A stretch of DNA of 64,000 nt from the NCBI GenBank assembly GCA_963791885.1, contig CAWBUL010000004.1:1054001-1118000 (forward strand). Reading direction: 5' to 3'. This DNA is from CAVSUZ01 sp963791885 (GTDB taxonomy: Bacteria; Pseudomonadota; Alphaproteobacteria; Acetobacterales; Acetobacteraceae). The position numbers and the translations under genes are program-made. The notes beneath the pieces were generated by a model, which saw nothing but the letters and a program-made list of their open reading frames with translations, did no database searches and was not told the origin of the DNA. Below, piece after piece: positions 33,948-43,520 of the stretch; position 1 is the stretch's first letter; every line of letters begins with the position of its first letter.

Positions 33948-36731
33948 ATGACGGCGCGCTTTTCCATCGGGATCGATCTTGGTACGACGAACTCGGCGTT
34001 GGCGTATGTTCCGCTGAGCGGTGATGCAAGGCCGCAGGTCCTTTCCATTCCGCAGTGGGAAACGCAGGAAACGCTGGTCGAGGCGTTCACGCTGCCCTCG
34101 TTTCTGTACTTGCCGGAGGACGCAGTTGCTGCGCAGTTGCGGGGCCGCGTTCCGGGAGACCAGGTATGGATTGTTGGCCGGCTCGCACGACGCAGAGCAG
34201 GAGAGACGCCCGGCCGGGTGGTGCGGTCGGCGAAGTCGTGGCTGTGTCATCACACCGCTGACCGCTCGGCGCCGATCCTGCCCTGGGGATCGGAGGATGT
34301 CGCGCCGGCGCTGAAGATTTCTCCCGTTCATGCGTCTGCTTTCATCCTCAATTATTTACGCGGTGCGTGGAACAGCCGGTTCAATCAGCCGGATAGCCGG
34401 TTTGACGATCAGGACATCACCATCACGGTTCCCGCTTCTTTCGACGCGGCGGCGCAGCGGCTCACGTTGGACGCTGCGCAGGACGCGGGCTTTCCCGCCG
34501 GCGTGCGGTTGCTGGAGGAGCCGCAGGCAGCGTTTTACTCCTGGCTCGAACAGCACAGTGCGGTGGGCGCGTTCGGGGAGGCTGGTGCCGAACCCAGGCA
34601 CATTTTGATCATCGATATCGGCGGGGGAACGTCGGATTTCAGCTTGTTCGAGTTGCGGCCCGATCCATCGAGTGCAACGCCTGCCATCACGCGGATCGCG
34701 GTCAGCGACCATATTCTGTTAGGCGGCGACAATATCGATCTGGCGCTGGCGGCGTTTCTTGAATTCCAGCTGACCGGGGAGCGCGGCCGGATCGCCGGCC
34801 CACAATGGGATCGCCTTATTGCGTCATGCCGTGACCTGAAAGAGACGGCCCTGTCAGACGGTGCCTCTGCGAACGATCAGTTCACCGTGGCACTGGCCGG
34901 CCGCGGGTCGAGCCTGATGGCCGGAGCACAGACTGCAACGGTTGCGCGCCAGGAGATCGAGCGGCTGGTGCTGGATGGATTCTTCCCGGCGTGCAGTGCG
35001 CGGGCGCGACCATACAGAACGCAGGCGGCTTTGCGCGATTGGGGGCTGCCCTACGCTGCCGATAGCGCGGTGACGCATCACCTGGCGGATTTCCTCAGGG
35101 ACCGGCTGCGCGTGGATGCCGTGCTGTTCAATGGCGGTTCGCTCCATTCCCCGATCTTGCGTCAGCGGCTGATGGACCAAATCGCAGCGTGGCAAGATGG
35201 TGCCCGCCCACTGGAACTGGAGAATGCCGAACCTGACCTGGCCGTCGCTCGCGGTGCCGCACGGTTCGGCAAAATTTTGCACAGTCAGTCGGGGCGCATC
35301 GCGGCGGGTGCCGCTCGCGCGGTGTTCCTCGAGATGCACAGAGCGGCGACATCGGACGAAGCCGCAGTCTCCCCTATTTTAGTATGCGTGCTTCCCCGCA
35401 ATGCGGCCGCGGAGCAGGCGTTCGAGGTCGATCTGGCGGGGCTTGAGGTGCGCACGGAGACCTTGGTGAGCTTTCAGGCATATTCCTCGACACGTCATGG
35501 ACGGTGTCGTGTGGGCGACGTTCTGCCATGGGATCCCGACGCATTTCATGCTCTTCCGCCGCTGCAGACGGTTATCCGAATGGGTGACGGCTCTCCGACC
35601 CGCACCCTACCCGTCCGTCTTGCGGCGAAGATGAATGCGCTGGGATTGCTGCAAATTTCGTGCCTCAGCAGGGATCCGGCGATTCAACAATCGTGGTCGC
35701 TCGAATTCAACCTTCGCCCGCACGAGCATGGCACTGCGGCTGCGAGCGGTCGGCCAGCTTCCGCACCTGTTGAGCCGAACGCGACGGCTGAAGCCCGGCA
35801 ATCGGCGCAGGATCGGCTGACGACCCTGTTCAGCCGTCCTGCGGCGAAAGGCGTGCGGCTGACCGCGAATGCCGTTTTGAAAGATCTGGAGCGCGTCTTC
35901 GGCGAGCCCCGACATGAGTGGAACGTGGCTCTTCTGCGCAGCCTCTGGCCTGCTTTGAACGATCGGATGAGTGGCCGAAAACTTTCGGTGGAACATGAGG
36001 AGGCGTGGCTCACACTGGCCGGCTTTCTGCTTCGCCCCGGCTTCGGTTTCGCCCATGATGAGCTTCGGATGGACGAGTTGTGGCGGCTGCGTGATGCGGG
36101 CATTTGCTTTCCCGGTAAGCGCAGTAAAGTTCAGGAATACATCCTTTGGCGCCGCGTGGCGGGCGGGCTCACGGCGGAACGGCAGGAGACGCTACTGGCA
36201 GCCGAGATCGGTAGCATCCGCCGAGGGACAGCGTCGCCCGAACTGATTCGACTGGCGGGTTCGCTCGAACGTCTGCCTCGGGAGGCGAAGGCGGACCTGA
36301 TCCGGATATTCATGCCGGAGGCGCTGAGGCGCGCGGAGGATAAGCAGCACTCCGCACCGCATCTTGCTGCCCTCGGTCTGCTGTTGAACCGCGCTCCGTT
36401 CCACGCAGGCCCGGAAACAGTTGTTCCACCAGAGTTTGTCGCCAGCACTTATGCGGCATTCAAGGATCTTGATTGGAGCGACCCCGAACTGCTGGAATTG
36501 CAAAATCTTTTTCTCAGAGCTGCGCGCGTTGTTGGCGATCGCAACCTGGATGTCGCTAAATCGCTACGCGATCAGATCGCCGGAAAGCTGGAGCGCGCCG
36601 GGGTCACAGCAATTCGAACCGGACCGATCAAGACGTTCACGCCCGTGGGGCGCGTGGAGAAGGCCACTCTCTATGGCGAGGGGCTTCCCCCTGGATTGGT
36701 GCTCGGCGGCGGGCAGGATTTGGAGCGGTAG
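33948..36731 (+). CDS. Hsp70 family protein with long C-terminal domain (DUF3731-like)
   Basis: A 927-residue protein. The ATPase half (1 to about 560) has RFSIGIDLGTTNSALAYVPL, ILIIDIGGGTSDFSLFEL and AVLFNGGSLHSPILRQRL. The C-terminal third is alpha-helical and resembles the DUF3731 extension (for example HEWNVALLRSLWPALNDRMSGRKLSVEHEEAWLTLAGFLLRPGFGF, here beginning near residue 660). The start MTARFSIG at 33948 was preferred over an ATG at 33900 that overlaps the upstream gene. The pairing suggests the two Hsp70-like proteins act together, perhaps as a heteromeric chaperone; the clients are unknown. Confidence 0.88.
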   Translation: MTARFSIGIDLGTTNSALAYVPLSGDARPQVLSIPQWETQETLVEAFTLPSFLYLPEDAVAAQLRGRVPGDQVWIVGRLARRRAGETPGRVVRSAKSWLCHHTADRSAPILPWGSEDVAPALKISPVHASAFILNYLRGAWNSRFNQPDSRFDDQDITITVPASFDAAAQRLTLDAAQDAGFPAGVRLLEEPQAAFYSWLEQHSAVGAFGEAGAEPRHILIIDIGGGTSDFSLFELRPDPSSATPAITRIAVSDHILLGGDNIDLALAAFLEFQLTGERGRIAGPQWDRLIASCRDLKETALSDGASANDQFTVALAGRGSSLMAGAQTATVARQEIERLVLDGFFPACSARARPYRTQAALRDWGLPYAADSAVTHHLADFLRDRLRVDAVLFNGGSLHSPILRQRLMDQIAAWQDGARPLELENAEPDLAVARGAARFGKILHSQSGRIAAGAARAVFLEMHRAATSDEAAVSPILVCVLPRNAAAEQAFEVDLAGLEVRTETLVSFQAYSSTRHGRCRVGDVLPWDPDAFHALPPLQTVIRMGDGSPTRTLPVRLAAKMNALGLLQISCLSRDPAIQQSWSLEFNLRPHEHGTAAASGRPASAPVEPNATAEARQSAQDRLTTLFSRPAAKGVRLTANAVLKDLERVFGEPRHEWNVALLRSLWPALNDRMSGRKLSVEHEEAWLTLAGFLLRPGFGFAHDELRMDELWRLRDAGICFPGKRSKVQEYILWRRVAGGLTAERQETLLAAEIGSIRRGTASPELIRLAGSLERLPREAKADLIRIFMPEALRRAEDKQHSAPHLAALGLLLNRAPFHAGPETVVPPEFVASTYAAFKDLDWSDPELLELQNLFLRAARVVGDRNLDVAKSLRDQIAGKLERAGVTAIRTGPIKTFTPVGRVEKATLYGEGLPPGLVLGGGQDLER

Positions 36732-37143
36732 CGGCTGTTATAAGGCTGGCTGACTGTCGCGATTGCGGGACGGCGGAATAGCTAAGTATTGGGTGGAAAG
36801 GGGACGTACCACAGGAGGCACCTAATGGCCGGCTGCGTGCATCTTGGTCACTGAGACCCGGTTGCCCGTTTCCCGAAAGCGGACAGAGCATCCTAATGCC
36901 GGCTGGCCGAGATGGTGGAAAGCGGTGCTGAGGCGGTGCCCGCAAAAGATTTGGAGGCTAGTCCATTGCCAAGTTCAAGTTTCCCTTGATCCGGCGCGGA
37001 GCGCACGCGTGTAACGACCAGGCTGGAAGCCGCGTTAACCGAAACAGCAAGGAAGGCCAGCTACGCTGAGTGTCTTCTTGAGCGTTCTTGTTCCGGAAGC
37101 GAGCTTGTCAGGAGCATCATGGGTGGCCGAGCAGCTGGGCGAA
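36732..37143. other. Intergenic region, nothing firmly recognised
   Basis: About 410 bases between the Hsp70 gene and the called NUDIX start. A nine-codon ORF (MAGCVHLGH) with an AGGAGG site lies at about 36824-36853 and could be a leader or a gene relic. If the NUDIX protein starts at the TTG at 37078, the gap shrinks to about 345 bases. Confidence 0.35.
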
Positions 37144-37659
37144 ATGGTGGGCTTGTCCGGGCACGGGCGGCGGCTGACCCGAGGCAGTGACGCAACACGG
37201 TTAGCATCGACGGTTATCCAGTCGGGTGTGCTGGCGTATCGTTCAACGGGACGGGGCGAGCCGCTCGTCCTGATGGTGAGCAAGAGTCGGTCGAGGCGCT
37301 GGGGGATCCCCAAGGGCAACGTTGAGCCACACCTATCCTTGGCCGAGAGCGCGGCCAGGGAGGCTTTCGAGGAAGCCGGCGTGAAGGGGCGGGTTTCGCC
37401 AAAATCCGTTGGCGTGTTTCGAGCAACCAAACGAACGCGTGATCGCCGCCGCCAGTATGTTGTCGAGGTCTGGGTCTATCTCCGGGAAGTTACCGAATCG
37501 CTCACCAAATGGCCGGAGAAGGGTAAGCGGCAGGTCCGATGGGTGCCTTGCCACACGGCCGCCACACAACTCCGCAATCCGGTTCTTTCCGAGCTCTGCC
37601 GGAATTTGGCGCAAAGCGGAGGCTCTGAGCCAAAGAGCGAAAGCGCGCCCGTTACTTGA
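37144..37659 (+). CDS. NUDIX hydrolase
   Basis: About 171 residues from the ATG at 37144; the ORF is open to a TTG at 37078 and the start is uncertain. The NUDIX domain runs from TVIQSGVLAYR to the C-terminal helix. Its box reads GNVEPHLSLAESAAREAFEEAGV: the REAFEEAGV metal-binding half is intact but the first box glutamate is leucine, as in some diphosphoinositol-polyphosphate-phosphatase-like alphaproteobacterial members. WGIPKGN precedes the box. The next gene starts 16 bases downstream on the same strand. Confidence 0.8.
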   Translation: MVGLSGHGRRLTRGSDATRLASTVIQSGVLAYRSTGRGEPLVLMVSKSRSRRWGIPKGNVEPHLSLAESAAREAFEEAGVKGRVSPKSVGVFRATKRTRDRRRQYVVEVWVYLREVTESLTKWPEKGKRQVRWVPCHTAATQLRNPVLSELCRNLAQSGGSEPKSESAPVT

Positions 37660-37674
37660 AAGGGGCCGAGCCCG

Positions 37675-39330
37675 TTGGATTTTCCTCTCACACTCGTTGA
37701 TCTCGCGGGATCGGTGGCGCTCCTTCTCTGGGGCGTCCACATGGTTCAGACCGGGGTGCAGCGGGCCTTCGGCGCCAAGCTGCGCGCCTTCCTCGGCCAT
37801 GCCCTGCGCAACCGATTCAAAGCATTCCTCGCCGGCCTCGGGGTGACAGCGCTTCTGCAAAGCAGTACCGCGACCGGGCTGATGGTGACGGGCTTCGCGG
37901 CCGGCGGGCTGGTCGATCTGGTGCCGGCGCTCGCCGTCATGCTCGGGGCGAATGTTGGGACAACACTCATCGTACAGGTGCTGTCCTTCGACGTCGCCGA
38001 AGTGGCGCCGGCCTTGATCCTGTTCGGCGTCCTGATGTTCCGGCGCGCTTCGGCCGGCCCGCGCGACTTCGGGCGCGTGCTCATCGGCCTCGGCCTTCTG
38101 CTGATGGCCCTCCATCAGTTCATCGAGCTTCTGACCCCGTATTCGGACATGCCGAGTCTCCGATTGCTACTGGGTGCAGTCTCGACGCAGCCCATTCTCG
38201 ACATCATCCTGGCGGCCGGGCTCACCTGGGCCGCGCATTCAAGCGTCGCCATCGTGCTGGTGATCATGTCCTTTGCCGCCAAGGGGACGGTTCCGCCCGA
38301 CGCCGCGTTTGCGCTGGTGCTTGGCGCCAATCTCGGCACCGCCATCAACCCGGTCCTGGAAGGCACCACAAACGGCGATCCCGCATCGAAGCGCCTGCCG
38401 ATCGGCAATCTCGCCAACCGCGTCATCGGCGTCGCCCTGGGCCTCGCCGTGCTGCCCTATATCGGCCCCTGGCTGGTGACGGTCGATCCCAACAACGCCC
38501 GTGCAGTCGCCGATTTCCACACGGCGTTCAATCTGGTGATCGCGCTGGTCTTCTTTCCGCTCCTCGGTCCCTATGCCGCGCTCCTGCAGCGATGGTTGCC
38601 GACGCGGGTGAATCCAGCCGATCCCGGCAAGCCCCTCTATCTCGACCCGGCGGCACGCGAGACCCCGATCATCGCGCTCGGCGGTGCGGCGCGGGAGGCA
38701 CTGCGCATGGCCGACGTGCTGGAGACGATGCTGGTCAGGCTACGCGAGACCTTCGAAAGTGCGAACCGCAAGCAGATTGGCGAGACCAAGCGCCTCGACG
38801 ACATTCTCGACAAGCTGAACACCGCGATCAAAGCCTATGTCACCTCGCTCGACCCTGAGGAGCTAAGCGAGGACGATCATCGCCGGCTGCGGGAAATTCT
38901 GACCTTCGCGACGGAGATCGAGCATGCCGGCGATATCGTCGACAACAACCTGCTTGGGATCGCCAACAAAATGGTGAAGCGCGGCGTCACCTTCTCGAAA
39001 TCAGGCCAGGCGGAGATCCTGGAGATGATCGATCGGCTGATCGTCAATGTCCGAACGTCCGCGTCGCTGTTCATGACTGGCGACGAGCGGGGCGCGCGCA
39101 TGCTCGCTTCGGAAAAGGAGGGGTTCCGCTCCATGGAGACCATCGCGACGGAGGCGCATTTCGAGCGCTTGCGGTCCGGTCACATGGAAACCGTCGAGAC
39201 AAGCACCATGCACCTCGACACGCTCCGCGACCTCAAGAGCGTCAATTCGCATCTTGTTGCAGCCGCGGCCTATCCTGTTCTGGAGCGCACTGGCGTGCTG
39301 CTACCGACACGCCTGCGCCAGGAGGGCTGA
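37675..39330 (+). CDS. Na/Pi-cotransporter II family protein with PhoU-like tail
   Basis: A 551-residue membrane protein. The two inverted repeats of the NptA/PitII family each carry a glutamine/serine motif region: LLQSSTATGLMVTGFA near residues 60-75 and AHSSVAIVLVIMSFA near 185-200. After about eight to ten hydrophobic segments, a cytoplasmic helical PhoU-like domain begins near residue 340 (ALRMADVLETMLVRLRETFES). Family members move phosphate with sodium; the exact role of bacterial versions is often unproven. The start is TTG at 37675 with AAAGGGG upstream, and the hydrophobic N-terminus makes later starts unlikely. Confidence 0.88.
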   Translation: MDFPLTLVDLAGSVALLLWGVHMVQTGVQRAFGAKLRAFLGHALRNRFKAFLAGLGVTALLQSSTATGLMVTGFAAGGLVDLVPALAVMLGANVGTTLIVQVLSFDVAEVAPALILFGVLMFRRASAGPRDFGRVLIGLGLLLMALHQFIELLTPYSDMPSLRLLLGAVSTQPILDIILAAGLTWAAHSSVAIVLVIMSFAAKGTVPPDAAFALVLGANLGTAINPVLEGTTNGDPASKRLPIGNLANRVIGVALGLAVLPYIGPWLVTVDPNNARAVADFHTAFNLVIALVFFPLLGPYAALLQRWLPTRVNPADPGKPLYLDPAARETPIIALGGAAREALRMADVLETMLVRLRETFESANRKQIGETKRLDDILDKLNTAIKAYVTSLDPEELSEDDHRRLREILTFATEIEHAGDIVDNNLLGIANKMVKRGVTFSKSGQAEILEMIDRLIVNVRTSASLFMTGDERGARMLASEKEGFRSMETIATEAHFERLRSGHMETVETSTMHLDTLRDLKSVNSHLVAAAAYPVLERTGVLLPTRLRQEG

Positions 39331-39452
39331 GCTACTGCCGGGATCGGCACTTCTTCGGTTCTTTATGGCACCGTCCCTGAGTTCGAGCATGTTGGGCGTG
39401 AGGCACGCGCTTTCGGCTTTTTCTATGCCGTAACGATTTGTTTGGAGGCGCT

Positions 39453-40148
39453 ATGCGAATGATCGGTCTGATTGGCGGTATGAGCTGGGAAAGCTCGGCG
39501 GAGTACTACCGTTTGCTGAATCAGGGCGTCCGGGATCAGCGGGGGCCGACAGCATCCGCACGGTGCCTGCTCTGGTCGTTCGACTTCTCCGAGATTGAAG
39601 AGCTTCAACATAAAGGTGATTGGGACGGCCTGACTGCTCTGATGGTCGACGCTGCCCGGCGGCTTGAGGCCGGAGGAGCGGAGCTGCTGCTGATATGCAC
39701 GAACACAATGCATCGGATGGCCCATGCCGTTCAGGCCGCAGTCAGCGTGCCCTTGCTCCATATCGCCGATCCCACGGCGGAACGGGTCAAGGCAGCCGGC
39801 TTCAGAAAGGTCGGGTTGCTTGGAACCGCCTTCACGATGGAACAGGAATTCTACAAAGGCCGTTTAGGCGAGCAGCATGGTCTCAGCATCATCGTCCCGG
39901 GAGACAAGGACCGCGCAACGGTCCACCGTATCATCTATGAGGAATTGGTGGCCGGAAAGGTCATACCGGAATTGCGGGATGCCTACCGAGGTATCATCGC
40001 TCGACTGGTCAAGGACGGGGCAGAGGCGGTCATCTTGGGATGCACCGAGATCATGCTTCTTGTGCGGCCAGAGGACAGCCCTGTGCCGATCTTCGACACT
40101 ACTGCGATCCATGCGCAGGCAGCGGTCGACATTTCACTGGCCGGCTGA
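39453..40148 (+). CDS. Aspartate/glutamate racemase family protein
   Basis: A 231-residue cofactor-independent racemase-like enzyme. The two catalytic cysteines fall in LLLICTNTMHRM (about residue 84) and VILGCTEIMLLV (about residue 195), with the N-terminal MIGLIGGMSWESSAEYYR block. The start ATG at 39453 has an excellent GGAGG site; an upstream ATG was rejected. The family interconverts L- and D-aspartate or glutamate, or acts on related C4 acids. It is convergent with the SDR pseudogene. Confidence 0.9.
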   Translation: MRMIGLIGGMSWESSAEYYRLLNQGVRDQRGPTASARCLLWSFDFSEIEELQHKGDWDGLTALMVDAARRLEAGGAELLLICTNTMHRMAHAVQAAVSVPLLHIADPTAERVKAAGFRKVGLLGTAFTMEQEFYKGRLGEQHGLSIIVPGDKDRATVHRIIYEELVAGKVIPELRDAYRGIIARLVKDGAEAVILGCTEIMLLVRPEDSPVPIFDTTAIHAQAAVDISLAG

Positions 40149-40175
40149 ACGATGGCAAACGTCAGAGGCAGGACA

Positions 40176-40890
40176 CTATAGCGACGCGCCGCCGTCAACG
40201 CTGATTTCTGCGCCGGTGATGTACTCAGACTCGTCCGAGAGCAGAAACAGCACCAACCGTGTGACTTCATCGGCCGTTCCCACCCGCTTCATCGGTACGA
40301 GCTGAATTCAGCGCACGTTCTCCTCCGGCGTGCGGATCTTCAGCATCTCCGTGTCGATCGGACCAGGATGGACTGAGTTGACAGGTAAGCCTCGCGAGGC
40401 GAGGTCCCGCGGCCGCAGACTTGGTCATACCGCGAAGCGCCCATTTTGTTGCACCGTAGGCGAAGGCGTACGGCGTGCCGCGCAGGCCGGCCGTCGAGGA
40501 GATGTTGACGATGGAACCACCGCCGCTCCGCTCCATGGCGGGCACGACCGCACGCATGCCCAGAAAACAGCCGAACTGGTTGATGCGAACATGGCGTTCG
40601 AACAGCTCTGAATCCGTTTCCATCAGCGACTTGGGGATGTAGATGCCCGCGTTGTTGATCAGGCCGTGAAGCCCGCCGCCGAGTTTGACCGCGGTCTCGA
40701 CCGCCTCCTGCCAACCGGCCTCGTTGGTGACATCGTGTCGGACGAAACGAGCTGCGGGGCCGAGTTCGGTTGCAAGTGCGTCGCCGTCCTGTTGCAGGAT
40801 GTCGCCAATGACGACTTTGGCACCGTTGGTCACCAGTGCTGTCTAACCGCTTTCGGCCAATGCCGGAACTAATCCAGGCAAGGCAATCGT
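40176..40890 (-). pseudogene. Short-chain dehydrogenase/reductase, decayed
   Basis: SDR pieces appear in sequence but in different frames: an N-terminal SSGIGR cofactor loop near 40850-40870, the main body with NNAGIY and the catalytic SSTAGLRGTPYAFAYGATKWAL (Ser, Tyr, Lys present), then, after an extra G (GCGGGACC, near 40415), ADLASRGLPVNSVHPGPIDTEM and the C-terminal end VDGGASL. An in-frame TGA interrupts EENVR/IQLVPMKRVG near 40308, and the 5' end is truncated against the fragment at 40889. More than one lesion, so this is probably a true pseudogene. Confidence 0.8.
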
Positions 40891-40930
40891 GACCCGCGCG
40901 GGGGAGGCGTTCCGGCACGAGCAGGGCTGA
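40889..40930 (+). pseudogene. C-terminal fragment of a paralogue of the small protein at 31127
   Basis: The 42 bases encode VTRAGEAFRHEQG and a stop, matching the LTRAGEAFLREQG end of the protein at 31127-31351. The rest of the gene is missing and replaced by the 5' end of the SDR pseudogene on the other strand, marking a deletion or rearrangement junction. Confidence 0.6.
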
Positions 40931-40953
40931 CGTGGGCGACGGAAGGGGCCAGG

Positions 40954-42312
40954 ATGGGGGCCATGCGGCAGATGACCCTGGTTGCGTTCCTGCAGGCGCA
41001 GAACTGTTCCAACTTCGTCGGCTCCTGGCGGCACCCCGGCGCCAGCTCCGATTTCATGTCCGCGGCGTATTACCAGCGGATCGGGCGGGTGCTGGAGGAG
41101 GGGCGGTTTCACCTGGGGTTCTTCGACGACCGGCTGGCGATGCCGGACCGGTTTGGCGGGGATCATGCGCACGCGGTGGAAAACGGCATTCGCTGCGTGA
41201 AGATGGACCCGGTGACGATCCTGACGGTGATGGGGATGGCGACGGAGAAGCTGGGCCTCGGGGCGACGTATTCGACGACGTATTACGAGCCGTACCATGT
41301 GGCGCGGGTGTTCGCGACGCTGGATCTCATGAGCGGCGGGCGCGCGGCGTGGAATGTCGTGACGTCGATGAATGACGGCGAGGCGCTGAACATGGGCGTC
41401 GGCCAGCACATGGAACATGACCGGCGCTACGACCGGGCCGACGAGTTCATGGAGGTGGTGCACGGGCATTGGGATGCGTGGGCGGATGACTCGCTGGTGG
41501 TGGATCGTGCCACCGGGGTGTTTGCGCATCCGGATAAGGTGTCGCGGCTGGATTATGAGGGGAGCTTCTTTCGCTCGCGCGGGCCGTTCACGGTGCCTCG
41601 GTCGGCGCAGGGCCATCCGGTGATCATCCAGGCGGGGCAGAGCGGCCGCGGCCAGCGCTTCGCGGCGCGCTGGGCGGAGCTGGTGTTCGTGGCCTATCAC
41701 GAGCTGGATCGCGGGCGGGCGGATTATGCGGCGTTCAAGCAGGACGTGGCGTCGGCCGGACGCGATCCGTCTCAGGTGAAGATCACGATGGCCTGTTATC
41801 CGGTGGTGGCGGAGAGCCGGGCGGAGGCGTCGGAGAAGCTGGCGGTGGCGGAGGGGCTGGCGCGCGATATCGACCGGTTGTCGCTGCTGTCGGAGGTGCT
41901 GAACTTCGACTTCGCGACCAAGGGGATCGACGAGCCGTTCTCGGATCAGGATCTGGCCAATATCTCGGGCGTGCAGGCGATGCGGGATCGGGTCATCCGG
42001 CGCAGCGGCAAGGCCAATCCGACCACGCGCGACTTCATCGATATCAGCGGGCGGGGGACGATCCACGATCATCCGGTGTTTTGCGGGACGGCGGCGGATG
42101 TGGCGGATCAGATGGAGGCATGGTTCACGGCCCCGGCGTGTGACGGATTTGTTGTGGCTGCCTCGCACGTACCGGGCGCGTATGAGGAGTTCGTGCGCTT
42201 CGTCGTGCCCGAGTTGCAACGGCGCGGGTTGCATCGGCGAGATTATACCGGCACCACACTGCGCGAGAATTTGGGATTTAAGCGCCCGGCCCTGGGCGTC
42301 TGGCGTCACTGA
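40954..42312 (+). CDS. LLM-class flavin-dependent monooxygenase (NtaA/SnaA/DszA type)
   Basis: A 452-residue bacterial-luciferase-like enzyme that uses FMNH2 from a separate reductase. The family start (MTLVAFLQAQNCSNFVGSWRHP), YSTTYYEPYHVARVFATLDLMSGGRAAWNVVTS, and HPVIIQAGQSGRGQRFAARWAE are all typical. Known relatives oxidise nitrilotriacetate, EDTA, dimethyl sulfide, dibenzothiophene sulfone or long alkanes. The start at 40954 follows GGAAGGGG; ATGs at 40963 and 40972 are alternatives. GST and phosphatase genes follow closely on the same strand. Confidence 0.9.
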   Translation: MGAMRQMTLVAFLQAQNCSNFVGSWRHPGASSDFMSAAYYQRIGRVLEEGRFHLGFFDDRLAMPDRFGGDHAHAVENGIRCVKMDPVTILTVMGMATEKLGLGATYSTTYYEPYHVARVFATLDLMSGGRAAWNVVTSMNDGEALNMGVGQHMEHDRRYDRADEFMEVVHGHWDAWADDSLVVDRATGVFAHPDKVSRLDYEGSFFRSRGPFTVPRSAQGHPVIIQAGQSGRGQRFAARWAELVFVAYHELDRGRADYAAFKQDVASAGRDPSQVKITMACYPVVAESRAEASEKLAVAEGLARDIDRLSLLSEVLNFDFATKGIDEPFSDQDLANISGVQAMRDRVIRRSGKANPTTRDFIDISGRGTIHDHPVFCGTAADVADQMEAWFTAPACDGFVVAASHVPGAYEEFVRFVVPELQRRGLHRRDYTGTTLRENLGFKRPALGVWRH

Positions 42313-42327
42313 CGGAGGAGTCTAACC

Positions 42328-42948
42328 ATGAAGCTGCTCTATTCCCCGGGCGCCTGCTCGCTGGGCATTCACGTCGTGTTGGAGGAGATCGGCAAGCCGT
42401 ATGAGGCTCAGGCGGTGAACTTTCGGGAACGCGAGCAGTATCAGCCGGCGTTCACGGAGAAGAACCCGAAGTCGAAGGTGCCGACGCTGGTGCGTGATGA
42501 TGGGTCGGTGCTGACGGAGTTCCCCGCGATCGCGTTCTGGCTGGCGCGCAGCAATCCGGAGAAGAAGCTGCTGCCGGATGACGCGGAAGGACAGGCGCGC
42601 GCGCTGGAGGCGATGGATTACGCGGTGGCGACGATCCACATGCAAGGTTTCACCCGTATCTTCCGGCCGGAGAATTTCGCGCCGAGCGTGGGCGACCATG
42701 ACGCGGTGAAGGCGCGGGGGCGGGAGATCTTCGAAAAGGGTCTGGCGCTGCTGGATAAGCAGATGGCGGGCAAGGAGTATGTGGCGGGCGCGTTCTCGAT
42801 CGCCGATGCGGCGTTGTTTTATGTGGAGTTCTGGGCGTCCGCGCGACTGAAGATGGAGCTGCCGGCGAATCTCAAGGCGCATTATCAGCGCATGCTGGCG
42901 CGGCCTGCGGTGCAGCGGGTGCTGAAGGAAGAGGGGCTGCAGGGCTGA
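42328..42948 (+). CDS. Glutathione S-transferase family protein
   Basis: A 206-residue GST. The thioredoxin-like N-terminal half includes the beta-class-type catalytic region YSPGACSLGIHVVLEE (Cys near residue 9-10), then KVPTLVRDD with the cis-proline and LTEFPAIAFWLA for glutathione binding. The C-terminal helical half contains FSIADAALFYVEFWA. It has a GGAGG site and begins 15 bases after the monooxygenase. The role is probably conjugation or protection linked to the oxidised substrate; this is inference from position. Confidence 0.9.
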   Translation: MKLLYSPGACSLGIHVVLEEIGKPYEAQAVNFREREQYQPAFTEKNPKSKVPTLVRDDGSVLTEFPAIAFWLARSNPEKKLLPDDAEGQARALEAMDYAVATIHMQGFTRIFRPENFAPSVGDHDAVKARGREIFEKGLALLDKQMAGKEYVAGAFSIADAALFYVEFWASARLKMELPANLKAHYQRMLARPAVQRVLKEEGLQG

Positions 42949-43520
42949 TGGCGCTGACAAACGTTCCCTTCTGGTATCTGCGTCATGGGGAGACGGATTG
43001 GAACGCGCGCAACCTTTCTCAGGGCAACGTGGATGTGCCGCTGAATCAGAATGGGCTGGCGCAGGCTCGGTCGGCGGCGGAGCTGCTGAAGGGGCGGGGG
43101 ATCGCGACGATCGTGGCCTCGCCGCTGGGGCGGGCGCGCGTGACGGCGGAGATTGCCGGCGAGGAGCTGGGGCTGCCCGTGTCGATCGAGGAGGGGCTGC
43201 GCGAGGTGGCGTTCGGCGTGCAGGAGGGCCAGCCGATGACGGACTGGTTCCAGCGCTGGATCGACGGGGAATTCACGCCGGAGGGGGCGGAGACCTTTGC
43301 GGGGCTGCGCGATCGCGCGGTGGGGGCGATCAACCGCGCGGTGACAAATCCGGCGCCGGTGCTGGTGGTGAGCCATGGCGCGGTGTTCCGTGCGGTGCGC
43401 TCGGCGATGGGGCTGGTGCCGAATGTGCGGACGCGGAACGCGGTGCCATTCCTGTGCACGCCTGGGACGCCGTGGGACCTGGTGGCGGCCGATCCGGGGA
43501 TGAGTTTTACGTACGTTTGA
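42948..43520 (+). CDS. Histidine phosphatase family protein (phosphoglycerate-mutase-like)
   Basis: A 190-residue phosphatase whose ATG overlaps the GST stop (TGATG). The catalytic LRHGETDWN is at residues 10-18, the second-shell VASPLGRARVTAEI follows, and the second catalytic His is in VLVVSHGAVFRAV. Members dephosphorylate sugars, nucleotides or cofactor precursors; the substrate here is unknown. It is the third gene of the 40954-43520 block. Confidence 0.9.
   Translation: MALTNVPFWYLRHGETDWNARNLSQGNVDVPLNQNGLAQARSAAELLKGRGIATIVASPLGRARVTAEIAGEELGLPVSIEEGLREVAFGVQEGQPMTDWFQRWIDGEFTPEGAETFAGLRDRAVGAINRAVTNPAPVLVVSHGAVFRAVRSAMGLVPNVRTRNAVPFLCTPGTPWDLVAADPGMSFTYV

Noticed and set aside
36824..36853. 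A nine-codon ORF with an AGGAGG site as a leader peptide or riboswitch-linked element
   Set aside because: No downstream attenuator-like structure was recognised and the next gene is more than 200 bases away; mentioned only in the intergenic entry.
40843..42309. A 488-codon minus-strand ORF opposite the first flavin monooxygenase
   Set aside because: Extremely Arg/His/Pro-rich and opposite a clear LLM-family gene with a ribosome site.
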